DNA from: an uncultured Sphingomonadaceae bacterium
GTDB taxonomy: Bacteria > Pseudomonadota > Alphaproteobacteria > Sphingomonadales > Sphingomonadaceae
Length of the DNA stretch: 64,000 bases
Direction: 5' to 3'
Assembly (NCBI GenBank): GCA_947258815.1
Contig: CAMYJW010000030.1
Coordinates: 186,001-250,000 of the forward strand
Shown: positions 62,884 through 64,000 of the stretch, one piece after another
How the letters are laid out: the number at the start of each line of letters is the position of its first letter
Numbering within the stretch: position 1 is the first letter of the stretch
Notes under the pieces: model-generated
Seen by the model: only the letters and a program-made list of their open reading frames with translations
Databases searched by the model: none
Told to the model about the DNA's origin: nothing
Program-made: the position numbers and the translations under genes

Positions 62884-64000
62884 CGGCCCTGCCTTTCGCG
62901 GCGGTAAGCGATCTTTTCGCGCGCGATGATACGGCGCAGATCGCTGGAAACCCGCCCGATCAGCGCAAGCAAGCCGCCCAGCGCAATCAGCAATGCGCCA
63001 TACCAGATCAGCGTGACGAACGGTTTCCACCACAGCCGCAATTGCCAGCGTCCGTCGTCCGCCTGTTCACCAATCACCGCATAAAGCTGCCCATTCCAGC
63101 GCGTCACCAGCGCGCTTTCCGCTGTCTGTTGCGGCGGAGACCAGAAACTGCGGGATTGCGGACGAATGGCGACCCGCGCGCCGCCTTTGTAACTGGCGGT
63201 CATATCGGCTTCGAGCGCAGTCCAGTTTGGTCCGGCAACCGGCTGGACCGTTTTGAGGTTCACCTTCCAAGGGCCGACTTGCGCGGAATCTCCGGCCCGC
63301 ACGGCCACCAGCTTTTCAACCGAAAATGCACTTTCGCTGGCCATGCCGAACAGCGAGACGGCAACCCCGAAATGCGCCACCACCATGCCCCATATGGCCA
63401 GCGGCGTGCGTTTGAGGCTGCGGCCGCGCAAAGGCATCAGGCTGGCAAATGCAAGCCCTGCCGCCAGAACGATGCCCAGCGCAGGCAACACGCCCACCCC
63501 GCCCATTATGACCATTGCGCCCGCTGCAACGACGATCGCAACGAGCGGCAAAATCAGCAGCTTGCCAACCCGGCCCGGATTGTCCTGACGCCATCGCAAC
63601 AGCGGACCGACCATCAGCACTGCCAGCATCGGCACCACAAACAGCGCGCTCATCGGGTTGAAATAGGGCGGACCGACCGAAACCTGCGCGCCCATCGCCT
63701 CGGCAATCAGGGGATAGAGCGTGCCGAACAGGACTATGCCCAGCACCGCCGAAAGCATCACGTTGTTAAACACCAACGCGCCTTCGCGGCTGAAAGGGGC
63801 AAAACGCTTGCCTTCGGTCACGGTTACGGCCCGCACGGCAAACAGAGTCAGCGCTCCGCCGATGTTGATCGCCAGCAGCCCCAGAATGAACGAGCCGCGC
63901 TCAGGATCGACCGCGAAAGCGTGAACGCTGGTGAGAATGCCCGAACGCACAAGAAAAGTGCCCACCATCGACATCGAAAACGCCACCACGCCCAACATCA
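62880..64000 (-). CDS. ccmF: Heme lyase CcmF (5' end outside window)
   Basis: The C-terminal 370 or so residues of CcmF, in frame to the right edge of the window. Visible parts: GVVAFSMSMVGTFLVRSGILTSVHAFAVDPERG (conserved helix and periplasmic loop with a heme-associated His), FAPFSREGALVFNN, YPLIAEAMGAQVSVGPPYFN, the large periplasmic domain, and the last helix with WYGALLIALGGLLALIGR. CcmF ligates heme to apocytochrome c. It begins the ccmF-ccmG-ccmH-ccmI operon, each gene overlapping the next by 4 bp. Confidence 0.94.
   Translation of the reverse strand, partial: MLGVVAFSMSMVGTFLVRSGILTSVHAFAVDPERGSFILGLLAINIGGALTLFAVRAVTVTEGKRFAPFSREGALVFNNVMLSAVLGIVLFGTLYPLIAEAMGAQVSVGPPYFNPMSALFVVPMLAVLMVGPLLRWRQDNPGRVGKLLILPLVAIVVAAGAMVIMGGVGVLPALGIVLAAGLAFASLMPLRGRSLKRTPLAIWGMVVAHFGVAVSLFGMASESAFSVEKLVAVRAGDSAQVGPWKVNLKTVQPVAGPNWTALEADMTASYKGGARVAIRPQSRSFWSPPQQTAESALVTRWNGQLYAVIGEQADDGRWQLRLWWKPFVTLIWYGALLIALGGLLALIGRVSSDLRRIIAREKIAYRRERQGR

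Noticed and set aside
1..64000. CRISPR arrays, rRNA genes or insertion sequences
   Set aside because: No regularly spaced repeats, no rRNA-like conserved segments and no transposase-like protein were seen on either strand.

Overview
The window looks like about 64 kb of chromosome from an alphaproteobacterium of the order Sphingomonadales. This rests on the GC-rich codon use, the paired TonB-dependent receptors with 'Q/A-plug-YGR' architecture, the alphaproteobacterial-type tRNA-Met, and the housekeeping neighbourhoods (acpP-fabF-mltG, aspS/rnd/oxyR, dapF-mtaB-ftsY-ispZ, ccmF-ccmG-ccmH-ccmI). The genus cannot be fixed from the sequence alone.

Region 1 (1-29.2 kb) is an accessory catabolic block. 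It begins with a TetR-type regulator (partial), a thiolase/DUF35 pair and two divergent TonB-dependent receptors around a 671-bp control region. It continues with a CapA-like phosphoesterase, four aminoglycoside-phosphotransferase-like proteins, three cytochromes P450, a SABATH-like methyltransferase, a hydroxyisobutyrate-dehydrogenase-like protein, a GST, two SDRs and a ketosteroid-dehydrogenase-like flavoprotein. It ends with an orphan oxidase subunit III/IV set, a DUF1214-like protein, a DapB-like dehydrogenase and a sulfotransferase-like protein. The layout (receptor uptake, P450 hydroxylation, flavin/SDR oxidation, thiolase cleavage) suggests breakdown of a hydrophobic polycyclic or terpenoid compound, but no gene pins down the substrate. 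A palindrome of the form CTATCC-N2-GGATAG occurs near the receptors and twice in the divergent promoter at 20.0-20.2 kb, which suggests a shared regulator.

Region 2 (29.4-39.0 kb) is one long minus-strand operon for branched-chain amino acid (leucine) breakdown: the four branched-chain keto-acid dehydrogenase subunits, isovaleryl-CoA dehydrogenase and both methylcrotonyl-CoA carboxylase subunits, mostly overlapping by a few bases.

Region 3 (39.27-41.29 kb) is a small decayed integrative element inserted at the 3' end of a tRNA-Met(CAU) gene. It is bounded by perfect 50-bp direct repeats. It keeps a C-terminal fragment of a tyrosine integrase and an intact two-gene pair: a 59-residue basic protein overlapping by 4 bp a 201-residue protein with ADP-ribosyltransferase-like motifs. 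This looks like a toxin-antitoxin module and is the strongest candidate for an undescribed system here.

Region 4 (41.5-64 kb) is core genome: peroxiredoxin, mltG, fabF, acpP, aspS, rnd, oxyR, pgsA, an LplT-like transporter, an EVE protein, a 2-oxoglutarate oxygenase, a GGDEF-EAL protein, dapF-mtaB-ftsY-ispZ, a PuuD-like membrane protein with a clear terminator, kup, and a cytochrome c maturation operon running off the end. Several gene starts were moved from the longest open frame to internal codons with better ribosome binding sites; these choices are stated per gene.
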